Origin: an uncultured Eubacteriales bacterium
Lineage (GTDB): Bacteria > Bacillota_A > Clostridia > Lachnospirales > Cellulosilyticaceae
Assembly (NCBI GenBank): GCA_900556665.1
Contig: USPX01000097.1
Coordinates: forward strand, 1 to 7,534
Direction: 5' to 3'
Length of the DNA: 7,534 bases
Below are positions 1-7,406 of this stretch, in pieces. The number at the start of each line of letters is the position of its first letter. Positions within the stretch are counted from its first letter, which is position 1. The notes beneath the pieces are model-generated. The model was not told the origin of the DNA, made no database searches, and saw nothing but the letters and a program-made list of their open reading frames with translations. The translations under genes and the position numbers were made by a program.

Positions 1-3000
1 AGATGGTAATACAGCGGCTGCATATGTGGCTTATGCGTATACTGACGTAGCAGCTATCTACCCTATTACCCCTTCCTCAACTATGGCAGAAGTTGTAGAT
101 GAATGGGCAGCTAATGGGCGAAAAAATATATTTAACCAAACAGTAAGCGTTGTAGAAATGCAATCTGAAGCTGGCGCAGCAGGGACATTCCATGGTGCAC
201 TTCAAGGAGGCGCGCTCACAACTACATTTACCGCCTCACAAGGGCTTTTACTTATGATTCCTAATATGTATAAAGTAGCAGGTGAATTACTTCCAGGTGT
301 ATTTCACGTAAGTGCCCGTGCCCTAGCAGCACAAGCACTTAGTATTTTTGGGGATCATCAAGATGTAATGGCTACAAGACAAACAGGATGTGCATTACTT
401 TGTACAGGTTCTGTTCAAGAAGTTATGGACCTTGCCCCTGTTGCTCATCTTGCAGCCCTTAAAGGACGCGTACCATTTGTACATTTCTTTGATGGCTTTA
501 GAACTTCTCATGAAATTCAAAAGGTAGAAGCATTAGGGTATGACGATCTTGCAGGACTTATTGATAGAGAGGCCCTACAAGCATTTAGAGACAATGCCCT
601 TTCTCCAAATCATCCAGTTATTCGTGGAACAGCTCAAAATGCAGATATCTACTTCCAAACAAGAGAAGCAAGCAATAAGTTCTATGAAAATTTAGTGCCT
701 ATTGTAGAAGAATATATTAGTAAAATAAATGCTTTAACAGGCAGACATTATGACCTCTTTAACTACTATGGGGCAGAAGATGCAGAAGAAATTATTATAG
801 CTATGGGCTCTGTTACAAAAACTATTGAACAAACTATAGATGAGCTCAATAAACAAGGCAAAAAATATGGTGTGGTAGAAGTACACTTATATCGTCCATT
901 TTCCGGTAAACACTTACTTGAGAGTGTACCTAAAACAGTTAAAAAAATTTGTGTCTTAGACCGTACAAAAGAACCAGGTGCCCTTGGAGAACCATTATAT
1001 TTAGATGTTAAAGCAGCATTTTATGGCTGTGATACAGTAAAAGAAATCATTGGGGGCCGCTATGGACTTGGCTCAAAAGACACCGTACCAGCAGATATTA
1101 AAGCTGTATTTGACAATTTAAGTAGTGATAATCCTAAAAATGGATTTACCCTTGGTATTAATGATGATGTGACACATACATCTCTTGAAAGAGCCAAAGA
1201 CTTCAAGATTAACCAACCAGGTGTGATTAACTGTATGTTCTGGGGACTTGGTTCAGATGGTACAGTTGGTGCCAATAAACAAGCTATTAAAATCATTGGA
1301 GAACATACAGATATGTATGCCCAAGCTTACTTTGATTATGACTCTAAAAAATCTGGTGGGCTTACAATGTCACACCTTCGTTTTGGGAAACAAAAAATTG
1401 ATAGCCCATATTTAATTCAAGAAGCAGACTATCTAGCATGTCATAATCAATCTTATGTGAATGCCTATGATATGCTTAAAATCCTTAAAAAAGGTGGTAC
1501 ATTTGTACTCAACTGTTTATGGGATGAAAAACAAGTAGATGAAAAGCTTCCAGCTCATATGAAACGTTATATTGCAGAAAATGATATTAAGTTCTACACA
1601 GTAAATGCTGTTCAAATTGCATCTGAAATAGGCCTTGGCAATCGTATTAATATGATTATGCAATCTGCTTTCTTTAAACTTGCTAATATTATTCCAGAAG
1701 AAGAAGCTAAAAAATATCTTAAAGAAGCAATCGTTAAAGCCTATGGTAAAAAAGGTGAAAAAGTCGTTAAGATGAATCAAGATGCCATTGATAGAGGCTT
1801 TGATGCAGCTGTTAAAATTAATGTCCCAGAGAGCTGGAAAAATGTAGAAGTTAAACCGGAAGAATCAGCAGATGAACCAGCATTCATTACAGAAATCTTA
1901 CGTCCAATGGCAGCACAAGAAGGAGATTCATTACCTGTTAGTGCCTTTAATGGTATTGAAGATGGTACTTTCCCAACAGGTACAGCTGCTTATGAAAAAC
2001 GTGGTGTAGCAATCCTTGTGCCGGAATGGGTTCCTGAAAACTGTATTCAATGTAACCAATGTGCTTTTATTTGCCCACATGCAACGATTCGTCCATTTTT
2101 AGTAGATGAAGAAGAACAAAGTAAGGCACCAGAAAGTTATACAACTCTAAAAGCAGTAGGAAAAGGTCTAGATGGTTTAGGATTTAGAATTCAAGTAGAT
2201 ACAATGGACTGTACAGGTTGTGGTAACTGTGCGGATATTTGCCCGGGTAAAAAAGATCAAAAAGCACTGGTAATGAAACCTATTGCCACACAAGTAGATA
2301 TAGAAGTACCTAACTGGGCATTTTCTGTTAAAGAAATTAAGCATAAAGGTGATCTTGTTTCACCTACCACTGTTAAAGGTAGCCAATTTAGACAACCACT
2401 TCATGAATTCTCAGGGGCTTGTGCAGGATGTGGTGAAACAGCTTATATTAAACTCATCACACAACTTTATGGTGAACGTATGATGATTGCCAATACTACA
2501 GGCTGTTCATCTATTTGGAGTGCTTCTGCCCCGGTTGCATCTTATACTGTAAACCATGAAGGTAAAGGACCATCTTGGGCAAATTCATTATTTGAAGATA
2601 ATGCTGAATATGGTTATGGTATGTTCTTAGCTGTTAAACAAATGCGTGATAAATTAGCAGAAACTATACGTGAACTTGAAAATACCTGCAGTGATGAAAA
2701 TGTGAAAGAAGCTTGTAGAGATTGGCTGGCTACTAAAGAAGATGGTGAAGCTTCTAAAGCAGCAAGTGAAAAGATTATGGCATTACTTGAAAGTGGCAAT
2801 GTAACTGATGAAAATAGTAAAATGCTTTTAGATACAATTAATAAGTATAAAGACTATCTTGTAAAACGTTCTATTTGGATTGTTGGTGGAGACGGATGGG
2901 CTTATGATATTGGCTATGGTGGCTTAGACCACGTTATGGCTTCCGGTGACGATGTGAATGTTCTTGTATATGATACAGAAATTTACTCTAATACAGGTGG

Positions 3001-3526
3001 TCAGGCTTCTAAATCTACACCAGCAGCAGCTATTGCGAAGTTTGCCGCATCAGGTAAGAAATCACGTAAAAAAGATTTAGGTTTAATGATGATGACATAT
3101 GGTAATGTTTATGTGGCTCAAGTTGCAATGAATGCCAATAAACAACAATGTATGAAAGCAATTATGGAAGCAGAAGCTCATAAAGGTCCATCTATTATTA
3201 TTGCTTATGCACCATGTATTAACCATGGTATTAGAGAAGGTATGGGCAGAAGCTCAGCAAACCAAGAACAAGCTGTTAAATGTGGTTACTGGCATTTATA
3301 TCGCTTTAACCCTGAACTTAAGAAAGAGGGCAAGAATCCATTTGTACTTGATTCTAAGGAACCAACAGAAAGCTTCAGAGATTTCTTAATGGGACAAGTA
3401 AGATACTCAGCCCTTGCAAGACAATTCCCAGATCAAGCAGAAGAACTATTCGAAATGACAGAAGAATTTGCTAAAGAACGTTATAATAACTATAAACGTC
3501 TAGCAGCAGGATATTCAGTAGAATAG
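1..3526 (+). CDS. nifJ: Pyruvate:ferredoxin (flavodoxin) oxidoreductase, copy 1, 5'-partial
   Basis: Cytoplasmic enzyme that decarboxylates pyruvate with CoA to acetyl-CoA and CO2 and passes two electrons to ferredoxin or flavodoxin. The reading frame is open from base 2 (D-G-N-T-A-A-A-Y), matching residues 9 onward of the downstream copy, so about 8 codons lie outside the window; 1,174 residues are visible and full length is about 1,182. In that inferred numbering: N-terminal pyrimidine-binding domain with YPITPSS (Thr31), MQSEAG (Glu64) and VSAR (Arg114); transketolase-C-like domain around 265-375; gamma/CoA-type domain with FWGLGSDGTVGANK from about 421; EKR segment near 673; ferredoxin domain with C689, C692, C695, C699 and C745, C748, C751, C755; proximal-cluster cysteines C815, C818, C843 and C1080; TPP motif GDGW near 970 and YSNTGGQ. 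There is no long C-terminal extension like that of the Desulfovibrio enzyme. Odd points are a noncanonical loop after C843 (bases 2486-2554) and a divergent segment at bases 2657-2860. The family is certain; pyruvate as substrate is likely but inferred. Confidence 0.97.
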   Translation, partial: DGNTAAAYVAYAYTDVAAIYPITPSSTMAEVVDEWAANGRKNIFNQTVSVVEMQSEAGAAGTFHGALQGGALTTTFTASQGLLLMIPNMYKVAGELLPGVFHVSARALAAQALSIFGDHQDVMATRQTGCALLCTGSVQEVMDLAPVAHLAALKGRVPFVHFFDGFRTSHEIQKVEALGYDDLAGLIDREALQAFRDNALSPNHPVIRGTAQNADIYFQTREASNKFYENLVPIVEEYISKINALTGRHYDLFNYYGAEDAEEIIIAMGSVTKTIEQTIDELNKQGKKYGVVEVHLYRPFSGKHLLESVPKTVKKICVLDRTKEPGALGEPLYLDVKAAFYGCDTVKEIIGGRYGLGSKDTVPADIKAVFDNLSSDNPKNGFTLGINDDVTHTSLERAKDFKINQPGVINCMFWGLGSDGTVGANKQAIKIIGEHTDMYAQAYFDYDSKKSGGLTMSHLRFGKQKIDSPYLIQEADYLACHNQSYVNAYDMLKILKKGGTFVLNCLWDEKQVDEKLPAHMKRYIAENDIKFYTVNAVQIASEIGLGNRINMIMQSAFFKLANIIPEEEAKKYLKEAIVKAYGKKGEKVVKMNQDAIDRGFDAAVKINVPESWKNVEVKPEESADEPAFITEILRPMAAQEGDSLPVSAFNGIEDGTFPTGTAAYEKRGVAILVPEWVPENCIQCNQCAFICPHATIRPFLVDEEEQSKAPESYTTLKAVGKGLDGLGFRIQVDTMDCTGCGNCADICPGKKDQKALVMKPIATQVDIEVPNWAFSVKEIKHKGDLVSPTTVKGSQFRQPLHEFSGACAGCGETAYIKLITQLYGERMMIANTTGCSSIWSASAPVASYTVNHEGKGPSWANSLFEDNAEYGYGMFLAVKQMRDKLAETIRELENTCSDENVKEACRDWLATKEDGEASKAASEKIMALLESGNVTDENSKMLLDTINKYKDYLVKRSIWIVGGDGWAYDIGYGGLDHVMASGDDVNVLVYDTEIYSNTGGQASKSTPAAAIAKFAASGKKSRKKDLGLMMMTYGNVYVAQVAMNANKQQCMKAIMEAEAHKGPSIIIAYAPCINHGIREGMGRSSANQEQAVKCGYWHLYRFNPELKKEGKNPFVLDSKEPTESFRDFLMGQVRYSALARQFPDQAEELFEMTEEFAKERYNNYKRLAAGYSVE

Positions 3527-3607
3527 TAGAAGATTAAAGCATATAGAGCTATAAGTTAATCAAAAGATATAAAGTAATAAGAGTTTTGTAATTAAATAGA
3601 TGAAAAT

Positions 3608-3658
3608 AAATAGGTGATGTTAAAAGACATGTATATGTTTTTTGTTCGTCACCTATTT
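3608..3658 (+). terminator. Long two-part hairpin, possible terminator of nifJ copy 1
   Basis: The outer arms AAATAGGTGATG (3608-3619) and CGTCACCTATTT (3647-3658) pair over 12 positions with one G-U. After a small internal loop (TT against GTT), an inner stem AAAAGACAT (3622-3630) pairs with ATGTTTTTT (3635-3643) over 9 positions with one G-U, capped by GTAT. The hairpin lies 82 bases past the copy 1 stop codon. It is not a textbook rho-independent terminator: the stem is AT-rich and is followed by ATTTGCTTTG rather than a clean T run. The inner stem followed by TTTTTT could itself act as a small terminator. A processing or stability element is the alternative. Confidence 0.55.
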
Positions 3659-3659
3659 G

Positions 3660-3745
3660 CTTTGTACAGGCAGATTTCACAAATGGACAAGAAGGTGCTT
3701 AAAAAGTGTATAAGTTATATAAATGTTATAAAAAAACTTTGTACA
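3660..3745. repeat. Repeated CTTTGTACA motif around the promoter region
   Basis: CTTTGTACA occurs at 3660-3668 and again at 3737-3745, 77 bases apart start to start. The second copy sits in a perfect 10-base palindrome, TTTGTACAAA (3738-3747). ACAAATG also occurs twice (3679-3685 and 3743-3749). The pair flanks the candidate promoter and could be binding sites for a dimeric regulator. No regulator can be named, and in such AT-rich DNA chance is a real possibility. Confidence 0.3.
3684..3714 (+). promoter_or_regulatory. Candidate sigma-A-type promoter for nifJ copy 2
   Basis: TGGACA (3684-3689; 5 of 6 to TTGACA) and TATAAG (3709-3714; 5 of 6 to TATAAT) are separated by 19 bases, longer than the preferred 17. 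It is the best-scoring pair I found by eye in the spacer and would start transcription near 3721, giving a leader of about 155 bases. TATA-like words are common here, so the call is tentative. A start nearer 3770-3800 is not excluded. Confidence 0.35.
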
Positions 3746-3756
3746 AATGATAGAAA

Positions 3757-3774
3757 ATGTTAATTAATTAAATA
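3757..3774. promoter_or_regulatory. Possible Rex-like redox operator
   Basis: ATGTTAATTAATTAAATA matches the clostridial Rex consensus TTGTTAANNNNTTAACAA at 11 of 14 defined positions. The left half-site is almost complete (TGTTAA) and the right half keeps TTAA. Rex is a repressor released by a high NADH/NAD+ ratio and controls many fermentation genes in Clostridia. The site lies 104 bases before the copy 2 start codon and just downstream of the candidate promoter, where a bound repressor could block elongation. The weak right half-site and the AT-rich setting keep this tentative. Confidence 0.35.
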
Positions 3775-3818
3775 TTTATCAAATCTAGTGCGTAATATAG
3801 ACTATGACATAACATGGT

Positions 3819-3847
3819 GTTTGGAAAATACTTACATATTTCCGAAT
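3819..3847 (+). other. Small hairpin in the nifJ copy 2 leader
   Basis: GGAAAATA (3823-3830) pairs with TATTTCC (3837-3843), with one bulged A and a six-base loop. Flanking bases add about four weaker pairs, including two G-U pairs. It ends 19 bases before the Shine-Dalgarno sequence and does not cover it. The stem is AT-rich and may be incidental. I see no known riboswitch core. Confidence 0.3.
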
Positions 3848-3866
3848 GAGTGTGCCAATATTTTTA

Positions 3867-3874
3867 AGGGGTGA
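3867..3874 (+). promoter_or_regulatory. Ribosome binding site that fixes the nifJ copy 2 start
   Basis: AGGGGTGA is complementary to the 16S rRNA 3' end (GGTGA plus a G-U wobble) and ends four bases before ATG 3879. It supports this start over the in-frame ATG at 3846, which would add 11 residues and lacks a comparable site. Starting at 3879 gives MSKTIMTVDGNTAAA, whose DGNTAAAY part is shared with the other copy. Confidence 0.85.
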
Positions 3875-3878
3875 TTAT

Positions 3879-6800
3879 ATGTCAAAAACTATAATGACTG
3901 TTGATGGAAACACAGCTGCCGCATATGTTGCATATGCATTTACAGATGTAGCGGCTATTTATCCTATTACACCATCTTCAACGATGGCTGAAGTAGTAGA
4001 TGAATGGTCTGCAAATAACAAAAGAAATATTTTTGGTCAAACTGTTAATGTCATCGAAATGCAATCAGAAGCTGGTGCAGCTGGTGCCTTTCATGGGTCA
4101 TTACAGGCAGGTGCTTTGACCACAACATTCACAGCATCTCAGGGACTCCTACTGATGATTCCAAATATGTACAAGGTAGCAGGGGAATTACTTCCTGGTG
4201 TATTTCATGTCAGCGCCCGTGCTATAGCCGCACAAGCCTTAAATATTTTTGGTGATCATCAAGATGTTATGGCCACAAGACAAACGGGTTGTGCAATGCT
4301 TGCCACAGGCTCAGTTCAAGAAGTTATGGATTTAGCACCAGTTGCCCATCTTGCAGCAATTAAAGGACGTGTACCTTTCGTACATTTCTTTGATGGTTTT
4401 AGAACCTCTCATGAAATACAAAAAGTAGAAGCAATAGACTATGAGGATTTTGCCAAACTCATCGATAAAGAGGCACTTAAAAACTTTAGAGACAATGCGC
4501 TTTCACCTAATCATCCAGTGACAAGAGGTACAGCACAAAATCCAGATATATATTTCCAAACAAGAGAAGCATGTAATAAATTCTATGAAAATCTTGTACC
4601 AATTGTAGAAGATTATATAGAAGAAATAAATAAACTAACTGGTAGAAACTATGGATTATTTAACTATTATGGCGCCCCAGATGCAGAGAGTGTCATTGTA
4701 GCTATGGGTTCTATTACAGAAACAATTGAAGAAACAGTAGAAGCTTTAAATGCTAAGGGTGCTAAACTGGGTGTTGTAAAAGTGCATTTATATAGACCAT
4801 TCTCAGAAAAACACTTACGAGCAGCCATCCCTAGCAGCGTTAAACGTATTTGTGTACTGGATAGAACGAAGGAACCAGGTTCAAGTGGCGAGCCATTATA
4901 TCTAGATGTACGTGCTGCTTTCTATGGTATGCCAAATGCCCCAATGATTATCGGTGGACGTTTCGGTCTTGGTTCAAAGGACACAACACCTACAGAAATC
5001 AAAGCTGTATTTGATAATTTAAATAGCTTAGATCCTAAAAATAGATTTACAGTAGGTATTTGTGATGATGTGACAGATACCTCTCTAGAAATTAAAGATA
5101 CGCTTAAAATTGCAACGCCAGGTACAATCAGATGTAAATTCTGGGGACTTGGCTCTGATGGTACAGTTGGTGCCAATAAGCAAGCAATTAAAATTATTGG
5201 TAATCATACAGATATGTATGCACAGGCTTATTTTGCATATGATTCTAAGAAATCAGGCGGTGTTACAATTTCTCACCTTCGCTTTGGTAAGAGGCCAATC
5301 CGCAGCCCTTATTTAATTGATGAAGCGGATTATATTGCATGTCATAATCAATCTTATGTCCATCAATATGATGTATTAAAAGGACTTAAAAAAGGTGGTA
5401 CATTTGTCCTTAACTGTATTTGGGATGAAGAACAAGTTGAAAAGAATTTACCAGCTCATATGAAACGTTATATTGCTGAAAACAATATTAAGTTCTATAC
5501 CGTAAATGCTACTAAGATTGCTAGTGAAATAGGGCTTGGCAGTAGGGTTAATATGATCATGCAAGCAGCCTTCTTTAAACTGGCAGCCATTATTCCAGAA
5601 AATGATGCAGTAAAATATCTGAAAGATGCTGTTGTAAAAGCTTATGGTAAAAAAGGTGAGAAAGTCGTTAATATGAACTATGCAGCCATTGAAAGCGGCT
5701 TTAATGCAGCACTTCAAATCACTGTACCAAATAGCTGGTTAAATGCTAGTGAAGTAGAAGCAAATAAAGGTGACGAGCCAGAATTTATTACAAATATCTT
5801 AAGACCTATGAATGCCCAAGAGGGTGACAAACTTCCTGTTAGTGCATTTAATGGCATTGAAGATGGTACATTCCCATGTGGCACAGCTGCTTATGAAAAA
5901 CGTGGTATTGCTATTAATGTACCTGAATGGATTCCACAAAACTGTATTGAATGTAATCAATGTGCATTTATCTGTCCACACGCAACGATTAGGCCAATCT
6001 TAGTGGATGAAGGAGAAGCAGAAAAGGCACCAGCAAGCTTTGTAACTAAGAAAGCTATTGGCAAAGGCTTTGAAGGCTTAACTTATAGAATGCAAGTTAG
6101 TCCTATGGATTGTACAGGATGTGGCAACTGCGTGGACATTTGTCCTGCTAAGAATAAAGCCCTTGTTATGAAACCACTGGATACACAAACTGAAAATGAA
6201 ACGATCAACTGGGAATTTGCTATGAAAGAGGTAAGGCCTAAAGAAGATTTAGTACCAGCTAATAATGTTAAAAATAGTCAGTTCAAACAACCACTTATTG
6301 AGTTCTCAGGAGCTTGTGCAGGATGTGGTGAACCAGCTTATATCAAAGTGGTAACACAACTCTTTGGTGACCGTATGATGATTGCCAATGCCACAGGATG
6401 TTCTTCTATTTGGGGCGGCTCTGCACCTAGTACACCTTATACGAAGAATAGTAAAGGTCAAGGACCTGCATGGGCAAATTCATTATTTGAAGATAATGCA
6501 GAGTATGGACTTGGTATGTATCTAGGCGTTAAACAAATGCGTAATAAACTTGCAGATACGATGAAGGCTTTAGTTTCTAAAAATATTAATGGGGAGGCTA
6601 AAACAGCCTTTTCTGAATGGCTAGATAACAAAGAAAATGGGGCAGTATCTAGAGCTGTAAGTGATAAAGTTTTAGCTGTACTTGATAAAGTAAACTGTGA
6701 AGATAGTGAAGTAAAAGCTTTAGTAGATGAAATTAAAGCTAAAGAAGATTATCTTGTAAAACGTTCTGTATGGATGCTAGGCGGAGATGGCTGGTCATAT

Positions 6801-7406
6801 GATATCGGTTATGGTGGACTTGATCATGTATTAGCAACAGGAGAAGACGTTAATGTCTTAGTATTTGATACAGAAGTGTATTCAAATACAGGTGGTCAAT
6901 CTTCTAAAGCAACACCAACAGCAGCTATTGCGAAGTTTGCAGCATCAGGTAAGAAATCTCGTAAAAAAGATTTAGGTATGATGATGATGAGTTATGGCAA
7001 CGTCTATGTAGCACAAGTTGCAATGGGGGCAGATAAAAATCAATTTATGAAAGCTATTATAGAAGCTGAAGCTCATCATGGTCCATCAATTATCATTTGT
7101 TATGCACCATGTATCAATCATGGATTAAGAGAAGGTATGGGTAGAACTATTGCCAATGAAGCACAAGCCGTTAAATGTGGTTACTGGCACTTATATCGCT
7201 TCAATCCAGATGTACCAGAAGGCACAAATCCATTTACATTAGATTCAAAAGAGCCTACAGAAAGCTTCAGGGATTTCATTATGGCTCAAGTAAGGTATTC
7301 ATCACTAGCTAAACAGTTCCCAGAACAAGCAGAAGAACTATTTGAGCTTGCAGAGGAGAATGCTAAGGCTAGGTTGGAGTCTTATAAGAGAATGGCTCGA
7401 CTATAG
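3879..7406 (+). CDS. nifJ: Pyruvate:ferredoxin (flavodoxin) oxidoreductase, copy 2, complete
   Basis: Complete 1,175-residue homodimer-type PFOR, the usual length for clostridial NifJ. Domains in order: pyrimidine-binding domain (about 15-240) with Thr31 in YPITPSS, Glu64 in MQSEAG for the TPP aminopyrimidine, and Arg114 in VSAR for pyruvate; transketolase-C-like domain (about 265-375); gamma/CoA-type domain from FWGLGSDG at 421 to about 605; EKR segment (673-675); two-cluster ferredoxin domain with C689, C692, C695, C699 and C745, C748, C751, C755; TPP-binding domain with proximal-cluster ligands C813, C816, C841 and C1078, Asp970 in GDGW, Thr998 and Asn1003 in YSNTGGQ. Residues 841-854 (CSSIWGGSAPSTPY) match the form I recall for the family. 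No signal peptide or membrane segment is seen, so it is cytoplasmic. It lies 352 bases after copy 1 with its own ribosome binding site and probably its own promoter. It makes acetyl-CoA and reduced ferredoxin in fermentation. The family is certain; pyruvate specificity is very likely. Confidence 0.98.
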   Translation: MSKTIMTVDGNTAAAYVAYAFTDVAAIYPITPSSTMAEVVDEWSANNKRNIFGQTVNVIEMQSEAGAAGAFHGSLQAGALTTTFTASQGLLLMIPNMYKVAGELLPGVFHVSARAIAAQALNIFGDHQDVMATRQTGCAMLATGSVQEVMDLAPVAHLAAIKGRVPFVHFFDGFRTSHEIQKVEAIDYEDFAKLIDKEALKNFRDNALSPNHPVTRGTAQNPDIYFQTREACNKFYENLVPIVEDYIEEINKLTGRNYGLFNYYGAPDAESVIVAMGSITETIEETVEALNAKGAKLGVVKVHLYRPFSEKHLRAAIPSSVKRICVLDRTKEPGSSGEPLYLDVRAAFYGMPNAPMIIGGRFGLGSKDTTPTEIKAVFDNLNSLDPKNRFTVGICDDVTDTSLEIKDTLKIATPGTIRCKFWGLGSDGTVGANKQAIKIIGNHTDMYAQAYFAYDSKKSGGVTISHLRFGKRPIRSPYLIDEADYIACHNQSYVHQYDVLKGLKKGGTFVLNCIWDEEQVEKNLPAHMKRYIAENNIKFYTVNATKIASEIGLGSRVNMIMQAAFFKLAAIIPENDAVKYLKDAVVKAYGKKGEKVVNMNYAAIESGFNAALQITVPNSWLNASEVEANKGDEPEFITNILRPMNAQEGDKLPVSAFNGIEDGTFPCGTAAYEKRGIAINVPEWIPQNCIECNQCAFICPHATIRPILVDEGEAEKAPASFVTKKAIGKGFEGLTYRMQVSPMDCTGCGNCVDICPAKNKALVMKPLDTQTENETINWEFAMKEVRPKEDLVPANNVKNSQFKQPLIEFSGACAGCGEPAYIKVVTQLFGDRMMIANATGCSSIWGGSAPSTPYTKNSKGQGPAWANSLFEDNAEYGLGMYLGVKQMRNKLADTMKALVSKNINGEAKTAFSEWLDNKENGAVSRAVSDKVLAVLDKVNCEDSEVKALVDEIKAKEDYLVKRSVWMLGGDGWSYDIGYGGLDHVLATGEDVNVLVFDTEVYSNTGGQSSKATPTAAIAKFAASGKKSRKKDLGMMMMSYGNVYVAQVAMGADKNQFMKAIIEAEAHHGPSIIICYAPCINHGLREGMGRTIANEAQAVKCGYWHLYRFNPDVPEGTNPFTLDSKEPTESFRDFIMAQVRYSSLAKQFPEQAEELFELAEENAKARLESYKRMARL

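Larger units (their letters stand above)
3527..3878. other. Intergenic region between the two nifJ copies
   Basis: This 352-base spacer has 90 G/C bases (about 26%), far below the flanking genes, and no convincing reading frame. The first 80 bases hold little beyond a short inverted repeat, TATAG-AG-CTATA (3542-3553). After that come the 3608-3658 hairpin, a weak promoter candidate, two copies of CTTTGTACA, a possible Rex operator, a small leader hairpin and the ribosome binding site of copy 2. The length and content argue that copy 2 has its own transcription start rather than depending only on read-through. Confidence 0.8.

Noticed and set aside
26..28. GTG at 26 as the start codon of nifJ copy 1
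   Set aside because: The frame is open upstream to base 2 and encodes DGNTAAAY, which matches copy 2 just before this point. The true start lies outside the window.
1517..1780. Antisense reading frame inside copy 1, with similar ones at 1060-1296, 2614-2799, 4922-5176, 5448-5717 and 5799-5981
   Set aside because: These mirror conserved coding sequence, recur at matching places in both paralogues, have no ribosome binding site and resemble no protein I recognise.
1..3526. Copy 1 as a 5'-truncated pseudogene
   Set aside because: The truncation coincides with the window edge and the visible frame has no stop, frameshift or lost catalytic residue.
3846..3878. In-frame upstream ATG giving copy 2 an 11-residue N-terminal extension
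   Set aside because: There is no good ribosome binding site before 3846, whereas AGGGGTGA sits four bases before ATG 3879, and family members begin near the MSKT-type start.
3527..3878. Riboswitch or small RNA gene in the spacer
   Set aside because: Only AT-rich simple hairpins are present; I recognise no conserved aptamer core or tRNA/rRNA-like structure.
5812..6003. Short same-strand frame inside copy 2, with similar ones at 3201-3389 and 5110-5316
   Set aside because: They are out-of-frame shadows lying wholly within highly conserved nifJ sequence.
6976..6990. Run of four ATG codons in copy 2, as a possible slippage repeat
   Set aside because: It is an in-frame methionine cluster (GMMMMSYG) at a position where copy 1 has GLMMMTYG, so it is protein sequence rather than an unstable repeat.
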